Of a stretch of 51,872 bases of DNA, positions 24,982 to 34,698 are shown in pieces (within the stretch, counting starts at the first letter, position 1; each line of letters starts with the position of its first letter). This DNA comes from Rhodospirillum sp. UBA1311. Its GTDB lineage: Bacteria; Pseudomonadota; Alphaproteobacteria; Rhodospirillales; Rhodospirillaceae. The notes beneath the pieces were generated by a model that was given only the letters and a program-made list of their open reading frames with translations, was not told where the DNA came from and did not search any database. Location of the stretch: contig DBTR01000058.1 in NCBI GenBank assembly GCA_002307145.1, positions 10,251 through 62,122 of the forward strand, written 5' to 3'. The translations under genes and the position numbers were made by a program.

Positions 24982-25482
24982 ATGACCGTGACCGAAATCC
25001 TCAGCCTGCCCGAAACCGCCGACAAGACGGAACTCTATGCCGCCCTGCTGCCGCAGGTCGAGGCGGTGATCGCGGGCGAGGACGACCTGATCGCCAATCT
25101 CGCCAATGTCGCTGCGATGCTGAAGTCCGCCTTCGATTTCCACTGGGTCGGCTTCTACCGCACCCTCGCCCCGGGGATGCTGGTGCTGGGGCCGTTCCAG
25201 GGACCGCTCGCCTGCGTGCGGATTCCCTTCGGCCGGGGCGTCTGCGGCGCCGCCGCGGCGAGCGGGCAAACCCAGCTCGTTCCCGATGTCGACGCCTTTC
25301 CCGGCCATATCGCGTGCAGCAGTCTGTCCCGTTCCGAGATCGTCGTGCCGCTGGTGGCGGCGGGCGAAACCCGCCTCGTGCTGGACGTGGACAGCGCCGA
25401 CCTCGACGCCTTCGACGCCACCGACCGCATCGCTCTCGAATCCCTCGTCGCCCTGATCCGCGCCCGCCACTTCGGCGGTTAA
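24982..25482 (+). CDS. msrC: Free methionine-(R)-sulfoxide reductase (GAF fold)
   Basis: A 166-residue single-GAF-domain enzyme that repairs free methionine-(R)-sulfoxide. The three family cysteines are present: Cys78 in LACVRIPFGRG, Cys88 in GVCGAAA and Cys112 in GHIACSSLSRSEIVVPL. VGFYRTL and LGPFQGPLAC are also characteristic, and the length matches E. coli YebR. The start is uncertain: ATG 24982 fits homologues but has GGAG almost touching it, GTG 24988 has ideal spacing to that same site, and ATG 24937 is preceded by AGGGAA. Confidence 0.92.
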   Translation: MTVTEILSLPETADKTELYAALLPQVEAVIAGEDDLIANLANVAAMLKSAFDFHWVGFYRTLAPGMLVLGPFQGPLACVRIPFGRGVCGAAAASGQTQLVPDVDAFPGHIACSSLSRSEIVVPLVAAGETRLVLDVDSADLDAFDATDRIALESLVALIRARHFGG

Positions 25483-25846
25483 GGTCCGGCACGCGGGTTT
25501 TCCCCGAGAAGCAACGTAGAAGCGTTCGATCTCTCGTGGCGATCAACCCAGGGCCATCAAAAATCAATCTAGAATCGACTCCAGCGTCGGGGTTGACACC
25601 GGGGGTTGGGTGCGGCATGGTTTTTTCGGAACTTAGTTCCATAATTCTAAAAAACGAAACGAACAGGAGTGCTTCCCGCCGAAACCGGTCCGCCCCAGCC
25701 CAGTTCGTCTCCCTCGGTGAGCCTCTTTTCTGAGTTGTTCGCTGTCCTTTGATCCACCCTCACCGCAGTCGCAGCCGCCCGCGCCGTTCGGCCCTCCGGA
25801 ATCTCAGTGGGATTTGCCAAGAACCCCGCTTTCGAGGAGGACAGCC
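25483..25846. other. Regulatory region of the TRAP operon
   Basis: About 360 bases with no gene. It carries a TTGACA at 25593-25598, a T-run, the palindrome GGAAC-TTA-GTTCC (25628-25640), and the ribosome site GAGGAGG just before dctP. Confidence 0.6.
25628..25640. promoter_or_regulatory. IclR-type palindromic operator candidate
   Basis: CGGAAC-TTA-GTTCCA is close to the E. coli IclR consensus TGGAAATNATTTCCA and similar in layout to KdgR sites. It lies about 30-40 bases downstream of a TTGACA box and about 205 bases before the TRAP receptor gene, whose cluster encodes an IclR-family regulator. Confidence 0.55.
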
Positions 25847-26842
25847 ATGTTGAAACGCGTGCTTGGGATGGTGGGTGGCGCATCGCTGCTGGCGATGGTC
25901 GCGGCTCCGGCATCCGCGCTCGAACTCAAACTCGCGCATTATGCGCCGGTCGACCATCCCGCCAGCAAGGCGGCGATGATGATGGCCGACGCGGTGGCCA
26001 AGCGCACCAACGGCGCGGTCACGATCAAGCTCTATCCCGCCAACCAGCTCGGCGACGGCAACGAAGTGCTTGAGCAGCAGATGAAGGGCGCGATCGACAT
26101 CACCCTGCCGACCCAGCCGATGCTCGACAAGTACGGCCCGAAGGGCGACAAGCCGTTCGGCGTGGTGATGCTGCCGTTCGTTTTCCGCGATTACCAGCAT
26201 GCCTGGCGCGTCCTCGACGGCCCGTTCGCGCAGTGGGTTTCGCCGCGCCTCGACGGCCTCGGGCTGGTCTGGCTGGCGAACTGGGAATGGGGCTTCCGCA
26301 ACCTCACCAACAGCAAGCGCCCGATCATGACGCCTGACGACGTCAAGGGCCTGAAGATCCGCACTCCGGGCGAGATCCAGCTCCAGGCCGCGATGGAAGC
26401 CGCCGGCGCGATCGTCACCAAGATCGCCTTCCCCGAACTGCCGATGGCCCTGAAGCAGGGCGTGGTCGACGGCCAGGAGAACCCGCTCGCGGTGATCGCC
26501 TCCTTGAAGCTCTACGAAACCCAGCCCTACCTCGCGCTCACCCAGCACTCCTACAACTCGATGACCGCGGTGATCTCGAAGAAGGCTTGGGCCAAGCTCA
26601 GCAAGCCTCAGCAGATGATCGTCCAGGAAGAGGCGCAGAAGGCCGGGCAATGGTTCCGCGACCAGAACCTCGAAGCGGAGAAGAACCTCGTCGCCGACCT
26701 GGAAGCCAAGGGGATGAAGGTCAGCCATCCGGACCTCGCCGCGTTCAAGGCGAAGATGCAGCCCGCCTACGACCAGATCGCCGAATACGCGGGCAAGGCC
26801 AATGTCGACGCGTTCCTGAAAATGGTCGCGGAAACCCACTGA
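25847..26842 (+). CDS. dctP: TRAP transporter solute-binding protein (DctP family)
   Basis: A 331-residue periplasmic receptor for an organic acid. A signal peptide occupies about residues 1-25 (…LAMVAAPASA, then LELKLAHYAP). The conserved block GLKIRTPGE holds the Arg that in TRAP receptors pairs with the ligand carboxylate, followed by ELPMALKQGVVDGQENPLAVI. The ATG at 25847 is fixed by GAGGAGG 6 bases upstream. It is first in an operon with the two TRAP membrane subunits. The ligand is not determinable by eye; the neighbours suggest a sugar acid. Confidence 0.95.
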   Translation: MLKRVLGMVGGASLLAMVAAPASALELKLAHYAPVDHPASKAAMMMADAVAKRTNGAVTIKLYPANQLGDGNEVLEQQMKGAIDITLPTQPMLDKYGPKGDKPFGVVMLPFVFRDYQHAWRVLDGPFAQWVSPRLDGLGLVWLANWEWGFRNLTNSKRPIMTPDDVKGLKIRTPGEIQLQAAMEAAGAIVTKIAFPELPMALKQGVVDGQENPLAVIASLKLYETQPYLALTQHSYNSMTAVISKKAWAKLSKPQQMIVQEEAQKAGQWFRDQNLEAEKNLVADLEAKGMKVSHPDLAAFKAKMQPAYDQIAEYAGKANVDAFLKMVAETH

Positions 26843-26881
26843 GGGTTTCGCCAAACCTTGGGCCAGGATGGAGTTCGGACG

Positions 26882-28177
26882 ATGTTGACGCTTGCAATCT
26901 TTGCCGTATTGATCGGGCTTGTGCTCCTGGGCGTGCCGATCTTCGCGGCGATGGGACTGACGGCGGCGGGAGCCTTCATCCTGCTGGGCGAGGCGGATAT
27001 CCTGCCGTTGATGGCGCAGCGGATGTACGTCTCGACCACCGGATTCACGTTGCTCGCGATCCCGTTCTTCATCCTGGCCGGAAACCTGATGAACTTCGGG
27101 GGCATCACCCAGCGGGTGTTCGAGTTCGCCCGCGCCCTCGTCGGCCACCTGCGCGGCGGCCTCGGCTACGTCAACGTGGTCGCCTGCATGATCTTTTCCG
27201 GCATGTCGGGGGCGGCGGTGGCGGAAGCCGCCGGCCTCGGCGTGGTGGAGATCAAGGCGATGACCGAAAACGGCTACGACCGCGAGTTCAGCGCGGCGCT
27301 CACCGCCGCCGGGTCGACCATCGGGCCGGTGATTCCGCCGTCCATCCCCTTCGTCATCTACGGCAGCATGACCGGCGTCTCGATCATCAAGCTGTTCATC
27401 GCGGGCTTCGTGCCCGGCATCCTGATGGGCCTGACGATGATGGTCGCGGTCTACTTCATCGCGCGGAAGCGCGGCTATCCGGTTGACGGTCCGCCCTCGC
27501 TCTGCCGGATGTGGACCACGTTCAAGGGCTCGGCGCTCGCCCTGATGATGCCGGTGATCATCATCGGCGGCATCCTCGGCGGGATCTTCACCCCGACCGA
27601 GGCGGCGGTGGTGGCGACGCTCTATGCCTTCGTCGTCGGCGGCATCGTCTACCGCCAGTTCGGGTTGAAGGATATCCCGGCGATCGTCTGGGAATCGGTG
27701 AAGCAGAGCGTGCGGGTGCTGTTCATCATCGCTTCCGCCGGGTTCTTCAGCTGGCTGATGATCCACCAGAGCATCCCCGAGCAGGTCATCGTCAGCCTCA
27801 CCGGCATCAGCGAGACGCCTGCGGTGATCATGGGGATGATCATCCTGATCCTGCTCGTCCTCGGCTGCTTCATGGAGGGGATCGCGGTGCTGGTGATCAC
27901 CATTCCGGTATTCATGCCGTTGATCGAACGCTTCCATATCGATCCGGTACAGTTCGGCGTGGTGATGATCCTCTGCTCGATGATCGGTCTGCTCACCCCG
28001 CCGGTCGGGATGTGTCTCTACGCGGTTTCGGGGATCAGCGGCGTGCCGATCGGCCGCCTCTCCCGCGAGCTGTGGCCGTATCTCCTCGGGATTCTGTTCG
28101 TCACCCTGCTGATCGCCTACGTGCCCGAGGTCGGGCTCTGGCTCCCCAACCTCCTGATGCCGGAGGCGGCACGATGA
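26882..28177 (+). CDS. dctM: TRAP transporter large permease (DctM family)
   Basis: A 431-residue, roughly 12-helix sodium-driven translocator subunit. It contains the family motifs GGITQRVFEFARALVGHLRGGLGYVNV, SGMSGAAVAEAAGLG, GSTIGPVIPPSIPFVIYGS and GIFTPTEAAVVA. The ATG at 26882 has TGGAG upstream and starts the first helix cleanly. It overlaps dctQ by four bases (ATGA). The large subunit comes before the small one here, whereas P-Q-M is the common order. Confidence 0.95.
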   Translation: MLTLAIFAVLIGLVLLGVPIFAAMGLTAAGAFILLGEADILPLMAQRMYVSTTGFTLLAIPFFILAGNLMNFGGITQRVFEFARALVGHLRGGLGYVNVVACMIFSGMSGAAVAEAAGLGVVEIKAMTENGYDREFSAALTAAGSTIGPVIPPSIPFVIYGSMTGVSIIKLFIAGFVPGILMGLTMMVAVYFIARKRGYPVDGPPSLCRMWTTFKGSALALMMPVIIIGGILGGIFTPTEAAVVATLYAFVVGGIVYRQFGLKDIPAIVWESVKQSVRVLFIIASAGFFSWLMIHQSIPEQVIVSLTGISETPAVIMGMIILILLVLGCFMEGIAVLVITIPVFMPLIERFHIDPVQFGVVMILCSMIGLLTPPVGMCLYAVSGISGVPIGRLSRELWPYLLGILFVTLLIAYVPEVGLWLPNLLMPEAAR

Positions 28178-28716
28178 TCGCGCTCCTCAAGTCCCTCGAC
28201 AAAGCGCTCGGGTTCGCGCTGCGCTGGTTCTGCATCGCCAACATGCTCGCCCTCACCCTGGTGCTGACCGCGGTGGTGTTCATCCGCTTCGTGCCGGTCG
28301 CGACGCTGAGCTGGTCCGACGAGATCGTCGAATGGCTGATGGCATCGTTGATCTTCATCGCCGCCGCCGCGCTCTGGCGGGAGAACGACCACTTCAAGAT
28401 CACCATGATCAGCGAGCGGCTCGCGGGAACCCAGGGCGGCCGCGTCTTCACCCTGGTTCTTGAGGTGCTGACCGCGATCTTCATCGCCCTGTTCGCCCAA
28501 TACAGCCTCGACCTCACCCTCGGCGTCGGGCGCACTTCGCCGGTGCTCTCCTGGCCGGTAACATGGTGGTACGCGCCGATGCCCATCGCCGGGTTCATCA
28601 TGGTAGTCTACGCAATCCGCAACGTGGTCCAGGGGATACGTGCGGTGGTCGAGGGCTGCCGCCGCAACCGCGCGGACGGGTTGGCCGGGGTTCAGCACGA
28701 GCAGAGGAACTGGTAG
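28174..28716 (+). CDS. dctQ: TRAP transporter small permease (DctQ family)
   Basis: A 180-residue four-helix partner of DctM. Helices lie at about 18-38, 50-68, 85-105 and 128-150. The segment LSWSDEIVEWLMASLIFIAAAALWRENDHFKI is the typical DctQ signature (WxDE…R…H). The ATG at 28174 overlaps the dctM stop, with GGAGG 7 bases upstream, so translation is coupled. It completes the transporter; the regulator gene follows after 6 bases. Confidence 0.92.
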   Translation: MIALLKSLDKALGFALRWFCIANMLALTLVLTAVVFIRFVPVATLSWSDEIVEWLMASLIFIAAAALWRENDHFKITMISERLAGTQGGRVFTLVLEVLTAIFIALFAQYSLDLTLGVGRTSPVLSWPVTWWYAPMPIAGFIMVVYAIRNVVQGIRAVVEGCRRNRADGLAGVQHEQRNW

Positions 28717-28722
28717 GGGGCG

Positions 28723-29472
28723 ATGAGCAGCCTGCAAAAAGTCTTTACCATCGTCGAGACGATCGTCTCGCGCCAAGCGGCGGGAATGACCTTCGCCGAG
28801 ATCATCGCCGCCACCGGCATGCCGAAGGCGAGCGCGCATCGGATATTGAAGGAACTCGTCGAGTTGGGGGTGCTGACGTTCGCGACCCAGACCGCCCGCT
28901 ATCGCGGCAGCCTGAAGCTCGCGAACCTCGGCTGCGAAGTCACCGCCAACCTCGACTTGCGCACCCTCGCGCATTCCTATTTGCAATCGCTGCACGAGGC
29001 GACCCACCACACCGTCAACCTCGGCATTCGCGACGGCGACGCGGGCGTCTACATCGACAAGATCGAAACCCCGGACTACGGCATCAAGCTGTTCTCCGAG
29101 GTCGGCAAGCGCTTCCCGCTCTATTGCACCGCGATGGGCAAGGTGCTGCTCGCCTTCGGCAAGGTCGCCGACCGCGACGGTTACCTGACCCGAGGCTTCG
29201 ACGCGCTCACCCCCAACACCATCGTCGATCCGCTTCTTCTGCGCCTCGAACTCGAACGGGTGCGGGAGGAGGGCTACGCGCTCGACCGCGAGGAGATCAC
29301 CCGCGGCGTGATGTGCGTCGCCGCGCCGATCTTCGGCGCGCAGGAGGCGGTGGTCGGCGCGGTGAGCATCGCCTTTCCCGCCTACATCCACACCGATCGC
29401 AGCATCGATCCCGAAATCGGCGCGGTGCGCCGCCATGCGGCCGAGATTTCGGGAGTACTGGTCAAGGGTTGA
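28723..29472 (+). CDS. IclR-family transcriptional regulator
   Basis: A 249-residue regulator. The N-terminal winged helix-turn-helix covers residues about 1-65 (AAGMTFAEIIAATGMPKASAHRILKELVELG). The C-terminal effector domain carries YCTAMGKVLLAF, the family's ligand-pocket segment, and GVMCVAAPIFGAQEAVVGAVSIAFP. It lies 6 bases after dctQ and before the cupin and SDR genes, so it most likely controls this cluster in response to the imported acid, probably through the palindrome at 25628. KdgR, the sugar-acid regulator, belongs to this family. Confidence 0.92.
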   Translation: MSSLQKVFTIVETIVSRQAAGMTFAEIIAATGMPKASAHRILKELVELGVLTFATQTARYRGSLKLANLGCEVTANLDLRTLAHSYLQSLHEATHHTVNLGIRDGDAGVYIDKIETPDYGIKLFSEVGKRFPLYCTAMGKVLLAFGKVADRDGYLTRGFDALTPNTIVDPLLLRLELERVREEGYALDREEITRGVMCVAAPIFGAQEAVVGAVSIAFPAYIHTDRSIDPEIGAVRRHAAEISGVLVKG

Positions 29473-29498
29473 ATCGTCAAAAACCGGGAGCCAACGTG

Positions 29499-29888
29499 AT
29501 GACCTATGCAGCCAAGACGAAGTCGAAGTACTGCTACACGCTCAAGGACATTCCCCAACTGCCGATCGGCGCGTCGTCGCTGACCCGCTTCGTCGCCGCC
29601 GACGAAGTGCTGTTGAGCTTCATCGAGAATCCGCCCGGTTCGGTGTTCCCGATGCACAGCCACCCGGCGATGCAGATCCTGATCATCCTCGAAGGCACGG
29701 AAGACCACACCTGCGGCGGCGAGACCTTCCACATGGAGGCGGGCGACGTCTGCATCCATCCGTCCAACGTCGAGCACGGCGGCACCACCACCACCGGCTT
29801 CAAGGGCATCGACATTTTCGTGCCGCCGCGCGACGACTACATCGAACTGATGAAGCAGCACGGCCTGCCGGTCAGCCAGGAGAAGTGA
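29499..29888 (+). CDS. KdgF-like cupin protein
   Basis: A 129-residue single-domain cupin. The metal site is visible as His53-x-His55-x3-Gln59 (MHSHPAMQ) and His93 (VEHGG). FIENPPGSVFPMHSHP followed by DIFVPPRDDYIELM near the C-terminus resembles KdgF, which converts unsaturated uronates to linear keturonates in pectin and alginate breakdown. GGAG 8 bases before the ATG supports this start. Other small-molecule cupin functions remain possible. It stands between the IclR regulator and the SDR gene. Confidence 0.75.
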   Translation: MTYAAKTKSKYCYTLKDIPQLPIGASSLTRFVAADEVLLSFIENPPGSVFPMHSHPAMQILIILEGTEDHTCGGETFHMEAGDVCIHPSNVEHGGTTTTGFKGIDIFVPPRDDYIELMKQHGLPVSQEK

Positions 29889-29925
29889 GTTCTCGTGTGA
29901 GCATTTCCAGGAAAGGTGTTTTGCG

Positions 29926-30696
29926 ATGAAGAACTATCTTGAGGATCTGGTGGGCAAGGCGGTTTTGGTGACCGGCTCCTCCACCGGCATCGGCGCGGCT
30001 GTCGCCAAGGGCTTCGCCGATTGCGGCGCGAAGGTCGCGGTCCACTGCAACAAGAGTCGCGCCGAGGGCGAGGCGGTGGTCGCGGCGATCAAGGCGGCGG
30101 GCGGCGAGGCGATCCTGGTGCAGGGCGACGTCACCAAGTCGGCGGAAGCCAAGCGGCTGGTCGACGAGACGGTGAAGGCGTTCGGCCGCATCGACGTTCT
30201 CGTCAACAACGCGGGCGGGCTGGTCAAGCGCACTCCGCCGACCGAGAACGAAGACGACTTCATCGACGCGGTGATCGACCTCAACATCCGCTCGGTGGTC
30301 GCCGCGAGCCGCGCCGCGATCCCGTACTTCGTCAAGCAGAACCACGGCGCGATCATCAGCACCGGCTCGGTCGCGGCGCGCAACGGCGGCGGTGCGGGGG
30401 TCTCGATCTACGCCAGCACCAAAGGCTTCGTCCATACCTTCACCAAGAGCCTGGCGAAGGAGCTCGTCGGCAGCAACGTGCGGGTCAACGCGGTCGCACC
30501 GGGCGTGATCGCCACGCCGTTCCACAAGACCACGCCGGCGGACGCGATGGAAGGCTTCAAGAAGGGCATTCCCTTGGGCCGCCTCGGCACGCCCGAGGAC
30601 CTCGTCGGCGCGTATCTGTTCCTCGCCTCCGACAACCTCTCGGCCTACGTCACCGGGCAGGTGATCGACGTTAACGGCGGCCAGATCATGCCGTGA
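29926..30696 (+). CDS. Short-chain dehydrogenase/reductase
   Basis: A 256-residue classical SDR. The cofactor motif TGSSTGIG is at 16-23, NNAG near 92-95, and the catalytic Ser-Tyr-Lys in ISTGSVAARN…IYASTKG. The end VTGQVIDVNGGQIMP is typical. The family reduces a carbonyl or oxidises an alcohol with NAD(P)H. Next to a KdgF-like cupin and an IclR regulator it could be the keturonate reductase or a 2-keto-3-deoxy-acid dehydrogenase (inference). AGGAAAGG precedes the start. Confidence 0.88.
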   Translation: MKNYLEDLVGKAVLVTGSSTGIGAAVAKGFADCGAKVAVHCNKSRAEGEAVVAAIKAAGGEAILVQGDVTKSAEAKRLVDETVKAFGRIDVLVNNAGGLVKRTPPTENEDDFIDAVIDLNIRSVVAASRAAIPYFVKQNHGAIISTGSVAARNGGGAGVSIYASTKGFVHTFTKSLAKELVGSNVRVNAVAPGVIATPFHKTTPADAMEGFKKGIPLGRLGTPEDLVGAYLFLASDNLSAYVTGQVIDVNGGQIMP

Positions 30697-30704
30697 CGCG
30701 GCGC

Positions 30705-30734
30705 GGGCGGACCCTCCGGTCCGCCCGTCCTTTT
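30705..30734 (+). terminator. Probable intrinsic terminator after the SDR gene
   Basis: GGGCGGACC (30705-30713) pairs perfectly with GGTCCGCCC (30718-30726) around CTCC, followed by GTCCTTTTC. The T-tract is short, so partial read-through into the AEC gene is possible. Confidence 0.6.
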
Positions 30735-30747
30735 CGGGGAGTTCGCC

Positions 30748-31689
30748 GTGGGCACGATCTTCAACGTCACCCTGCCGTTCTTCGCCCTGATCGGCTGCGG
30801 CTACGTCGCGGTGAAGCTGAAGGTGTTCCCCGACAGCGGCATCGCCGGGCTCAACGCCTTCGTCTGGTACTTCGCCCTCCCGTGCCTGATCTTCCGCGCG
30901 CTGGCGCTCAGGCCCCTCGCCGAAATGCTGGATGCGCCCTACATCGCCGCCTGGGCGCTCGGCGGTTGGGCGGTCTATGCGCTCGTCGGCCTGCTCGGGC
31001 GTATCCTGTTCAAGGCGCCGCTCGGCGTCGCGCTGCTCCAGGGGCAGGCGGCGGAGCTGTCCAACATCGGCTACATGGGCCTGCCGCTGATGATCGCCCT
31101 GTTCGGCGACGCGGCGACCGTCCCCGCCGTCCTCGCCATGCTCACCGACATGGTGCTGGTGCAGACCCCGACGATGGCGCTGCTCGAAGTCGCGCAGAGC
31201 CGGGGCGGGCATCCGGCGGCGGTGGCGGGCAAGGTGTTGAGGGGCTTCGCAGCCAATCCCCTAGTGCTGGCGGTGGTCGCGGGCGGCCTGGTCGCGGCGG
31301 CGAAGCTGCCGTTGCCCGCGCCGATCAACGCGTTCACCGAAATCCTCGGCCGCGCCGCCGGGCCCTGCGCCCTGTTCGCGATCGGTGCGAAGCTCGCCGG
31401 GCAGCCGGTTTCGGAGGGCGTCGCCGAGGTTGGGCTGATGACCCTCGGCAAGCTCGTGCTGCATCCGCTCGCGATCCTGGCGGCGATGAGCCTGTTTCTC
31501 CACGACCCGGCGCGGATCACCATGGCGGTGCTGCTGGCGGCGCTCCCGATCGGCGGCAACGTCTTCGTCGTCGCGCAGAGCTTCGGCATCTACGCGGCGC
31601 GCACCTCCACCGCGATCCTCGTCTCCACCGCGGTCGGCGTGGTGAGTTTCTCCAGCCTTGCGGCGTTGCTGGTGACCCGAGCGGGTTGA
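30748..31689 (+). CDS. AEC-family transporter (auxin efflux carrier fold)
   Basis: A 313-residue, about ten-helix inner-membrane carrier. The N-terminal FALIGCGYVAVKLKVFPDSGIAGLNAFVWYFALPCLIFRAL and the central crossover ELSNIGYMGLPLM are characteristic of the AEC family, whose bacterial members move malonate, malate and other acids. The GTG at 30748 follows GGGGAG at a good distance. It is last on the strand before the formaldehyde genes and could be either an importer or an efflux route for the acid handled by the preceding cluster. Confidence 0.88.
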   Translation: MGTIFNVTLPFFALIGCGYVAVKLKVFPDSGIAGLNAFVWYFALPCLIFRALALRPLAEMLDAPYIAAWALGGWAVYALVGLLGRILFKAPLGVALLQGQAAELSNIGYMGLPLMIALFGDAATVPAVLAMLTDMVLVQTPTMALLEVAQSRGGHPAAVAGKVLRGFAANPLVLAVVAGGLVAAAKLPLPAPINAFTEILGRAAGPCALFAIGAKLAGQPVSEGVAEVGLMTLGKLVLHPLAILAAMSLFLHDPARITMAVLLAALPIGGNVFVVAQSFGIYAARTSTAILVSTAVGVVSFSSLAALLVTRAG

Positions 31690-31748
31690 AAACCGTTTGC
31701 AATTGCGCACATCCGACGGGAAGCAAAAGCAACCGGAGGGCCAGGGAC

Positions 31749-32857
<1,109 letters not shown>

Positions 32858-32858
<1 letters not shown>

Positions 32859-33706
32859 TGGCGGCGCTCGACATCCTGCGCACCCAGGCTTGCTTCGGCG
32901 GCACCGTCGGGTTCTGCAGCCACGCGTCGGTCGAAACCGGGACGACGATGCGCTTCGGCGTGTTCGTGCCGCCGCAGGCGGAGGCGGGGCCGGTTCCGGC
33001 GCTCTACTACCTCGCCGGGCTGGAGTGCACCGAAGAAACCTTCCTGATCAAGGCGGGAGCGATACGAGCCGCTGCCGAACTCGGCCTGATGCTGGTCGCG
33101 CCCGACACCAGCCCGCGCGGCGCGGGGATCGCCGGGGAAGGCGACGACTGGACGCTCGGCACCGGCGCGGGCTTCTACGTCGACGCCACCACGGCGCCTT
33201 GGGCCGCTCACTACCGGATGTACAGCTACGTCACCCGCGAACTGCCCGGCTTGATCGCCGCCAACTTTCCCGAGGATCCGGCGCGACGCGGCATCTTCGG
33301 CCATTCCATGGGTGGCCACGGCGCTCTGGTGATTGGGCTGCGCGAGCCGAAGGCGTGGCGCTCGGTCTCCGCCTTCGCGCCGATCGCCAACCCGGTGGCG
33401 GTGCCCTGGGGCGAGACTGCATTCGCCGCCTATCTCGGGCCTGGTCGGGAAGCCTGGTCGGCTTACGACGCTAGCCTGCTGATGGCGAAGTCGCCTTATC
33501 CGGGCGAGATCCTGGTGGACCAGGGAGAGGCCGATCCCTTCCTCGAAACCCAGCTTCGCCCCGACGCCTTGGAAGCCGCGGCGGCCAAAAGCGGCCAGCG
33601 GCTGACCTTGCGGCGGCAGCCCGGCTACGACCATTCCTACTGGTTCATCCAGAGCTTCGTCGCCGACCACCTCGCCTGGCACGCGGCCAGACTGAAGACG
33701 GATTAA
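32858..33706 (+). CDS. fghA: S-formylglutathione hydrolase
   Basis: A 282-residue esterase-D family hydrolase that splits S-formylglutathione to formate and glutathione, the second step of formaldehyde detoxification. The nucleophile is Ser150 in FGHSMGGHGAL. YYLAGLECTEETFLIKAGA, APDTSPRG and the C-terminal GYDHSYWFIQSF with the catalytic His are hallmark segments. It begins inside the adhC stop codon. Its own stop overlaps that of the convergent receiver-GGDEF gene by four bases. Confidence 0.96.
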
Positions 33707-34698
33707 AGCGTTTGGCTGTAGAGGGCGTAGCGGTCGCGTCCCAAGGTCTTGGCGCGGTACATCGCCGCGTCGGCGCGCTCGATGAGTTGCAGCGCGTGGA
33801 GGTCGGGCCCCGGAATCAGCGAGGCGACGCCGAGGCTGACGGTAACGTGGCGCTCGGTTTCGGAGGCCGGATGGGTGATGTTGAGCGCCTTCACCGCGTT
33901 GCGCATCCGCGTCACCACCGCGACCGCACCGCCCTCGTCGGTTTCGGGCAGGATCGCCGCGAACTCCTCGCCGCCGTAGCGCGCGAGGGTGTCGACGTGG
34001 CGCATCAGCGCGGCGGAGAGCGCCCAGGCGACCTGCTTCAGGCAGTGGTCGCCGGCGATGTGGCCGAGGCGGTCGTTGTAGGCCTTGAAGTGGTCGATAT
34101 CGGCCATGATCAGGGTGAGCGGCTTGCCGGTGCGGGCGCAGCGCCGCCACTCGTAGTCGAGGGTTTCGTCGAACGACAGGCGGTTGAAGATTCCGGTCAG
34201 CCGGTCGGTGCGCGAGAGGACGCGGAGCTGTTCGTTGCGCTCCTGCAGGAGATTCTGCAGGCGCTCCATTTCGACGATCTTCGCGTCGAGCTCCTCGGTT
34301 TTCTCTTCGAGCGCGCGGCGTTGGCGATGGAGTTCGAGGAAGACATTGATCTTGCTCTTGAGCACCGCGGCGTCGAGCGGCTTGGCCAGGTAATCGACCG
34401 CGCCGGAATCGTAGCCGCGGAAGACGTGTTCGCGCTCGGTGCGGTTGGCGGTGACGAAGATGATCGGGATGTGGCGGGTGCGGCTGTTGCCGCGCATCAA
34501 CGCGGCGGTCTCGTAGCCGTCCATTTCGGGCATCTGGACGTCGAGGAGCGCGATTGCGAATTCGTGGGAGAGGGTTTTCGCCAGGGCTTCGTTGCCGGAG
34601 AGCGCGGTGATGATGTTGAGGTCTGGCCCGGCGAGGAGATTCTCCAGCGCGAACAGATTGTTGGGATTGTCGTCGACGATCAGGATATCGGCTAGCAT
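33703..34698 (-). CDS. Response regulator with receiver and GGDEF domains (PleD-like)
   Basis: A 331-residue c-di-GMP synthase switched on by phosphorylation. The receiver domain (about 3-120) has the acidic pocket DD (9-10), phospho-acceptor Asp53 in LLDVQMPEMDG, a Thr in VTAN and Lys107 in YLAKP. A coiled linker (125-162) leads to a GGDEF domain with GGEEF at 242-246 and inhibitory-site RHVD (233-236) five residues before it. It is the last gene of the kinase-CheR-CheB operon and overlaps cheB by seven bases. It is therefore the natural output of the hybrid kinase. Confidence 0.94.
   Translation of the reverse strand: MLADILIVDDNPNNLFALENLLAGPDLNIITALSGNEALAKTLSHEFAIALLDVQMPEMDGYETAALMRGNSRTRHIPIIFVTANRTEREHVFRGYDSGAVDYLAKPLDAAVLKSKINVFLELHRQRRALEEKTEELDAKIVEMERLQNLLQERNEQLRVLSRTDRLTGIFNRLSFDETLDYEWRRCARTGKPLTLIMADIDHFKAYNDRLGHIAGDHCLKQVAWALSAALMRHVDTLARYGGEEFAAILPETDEGGAVAVVTRMRNAVKALNITHPASETERHVTVSLGVASLIPGPDLHALQLIERADAAMYRAKTLGRDRYALYSQTL

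Noticed and set aside
25760..27937. A 725-codon open frame on the minus strand opposite dctP and dctM
   Set aside because: It is a shadow of the TRAP genes: low-complexity Asp/His/Arg-rich translation and no ribosome site.
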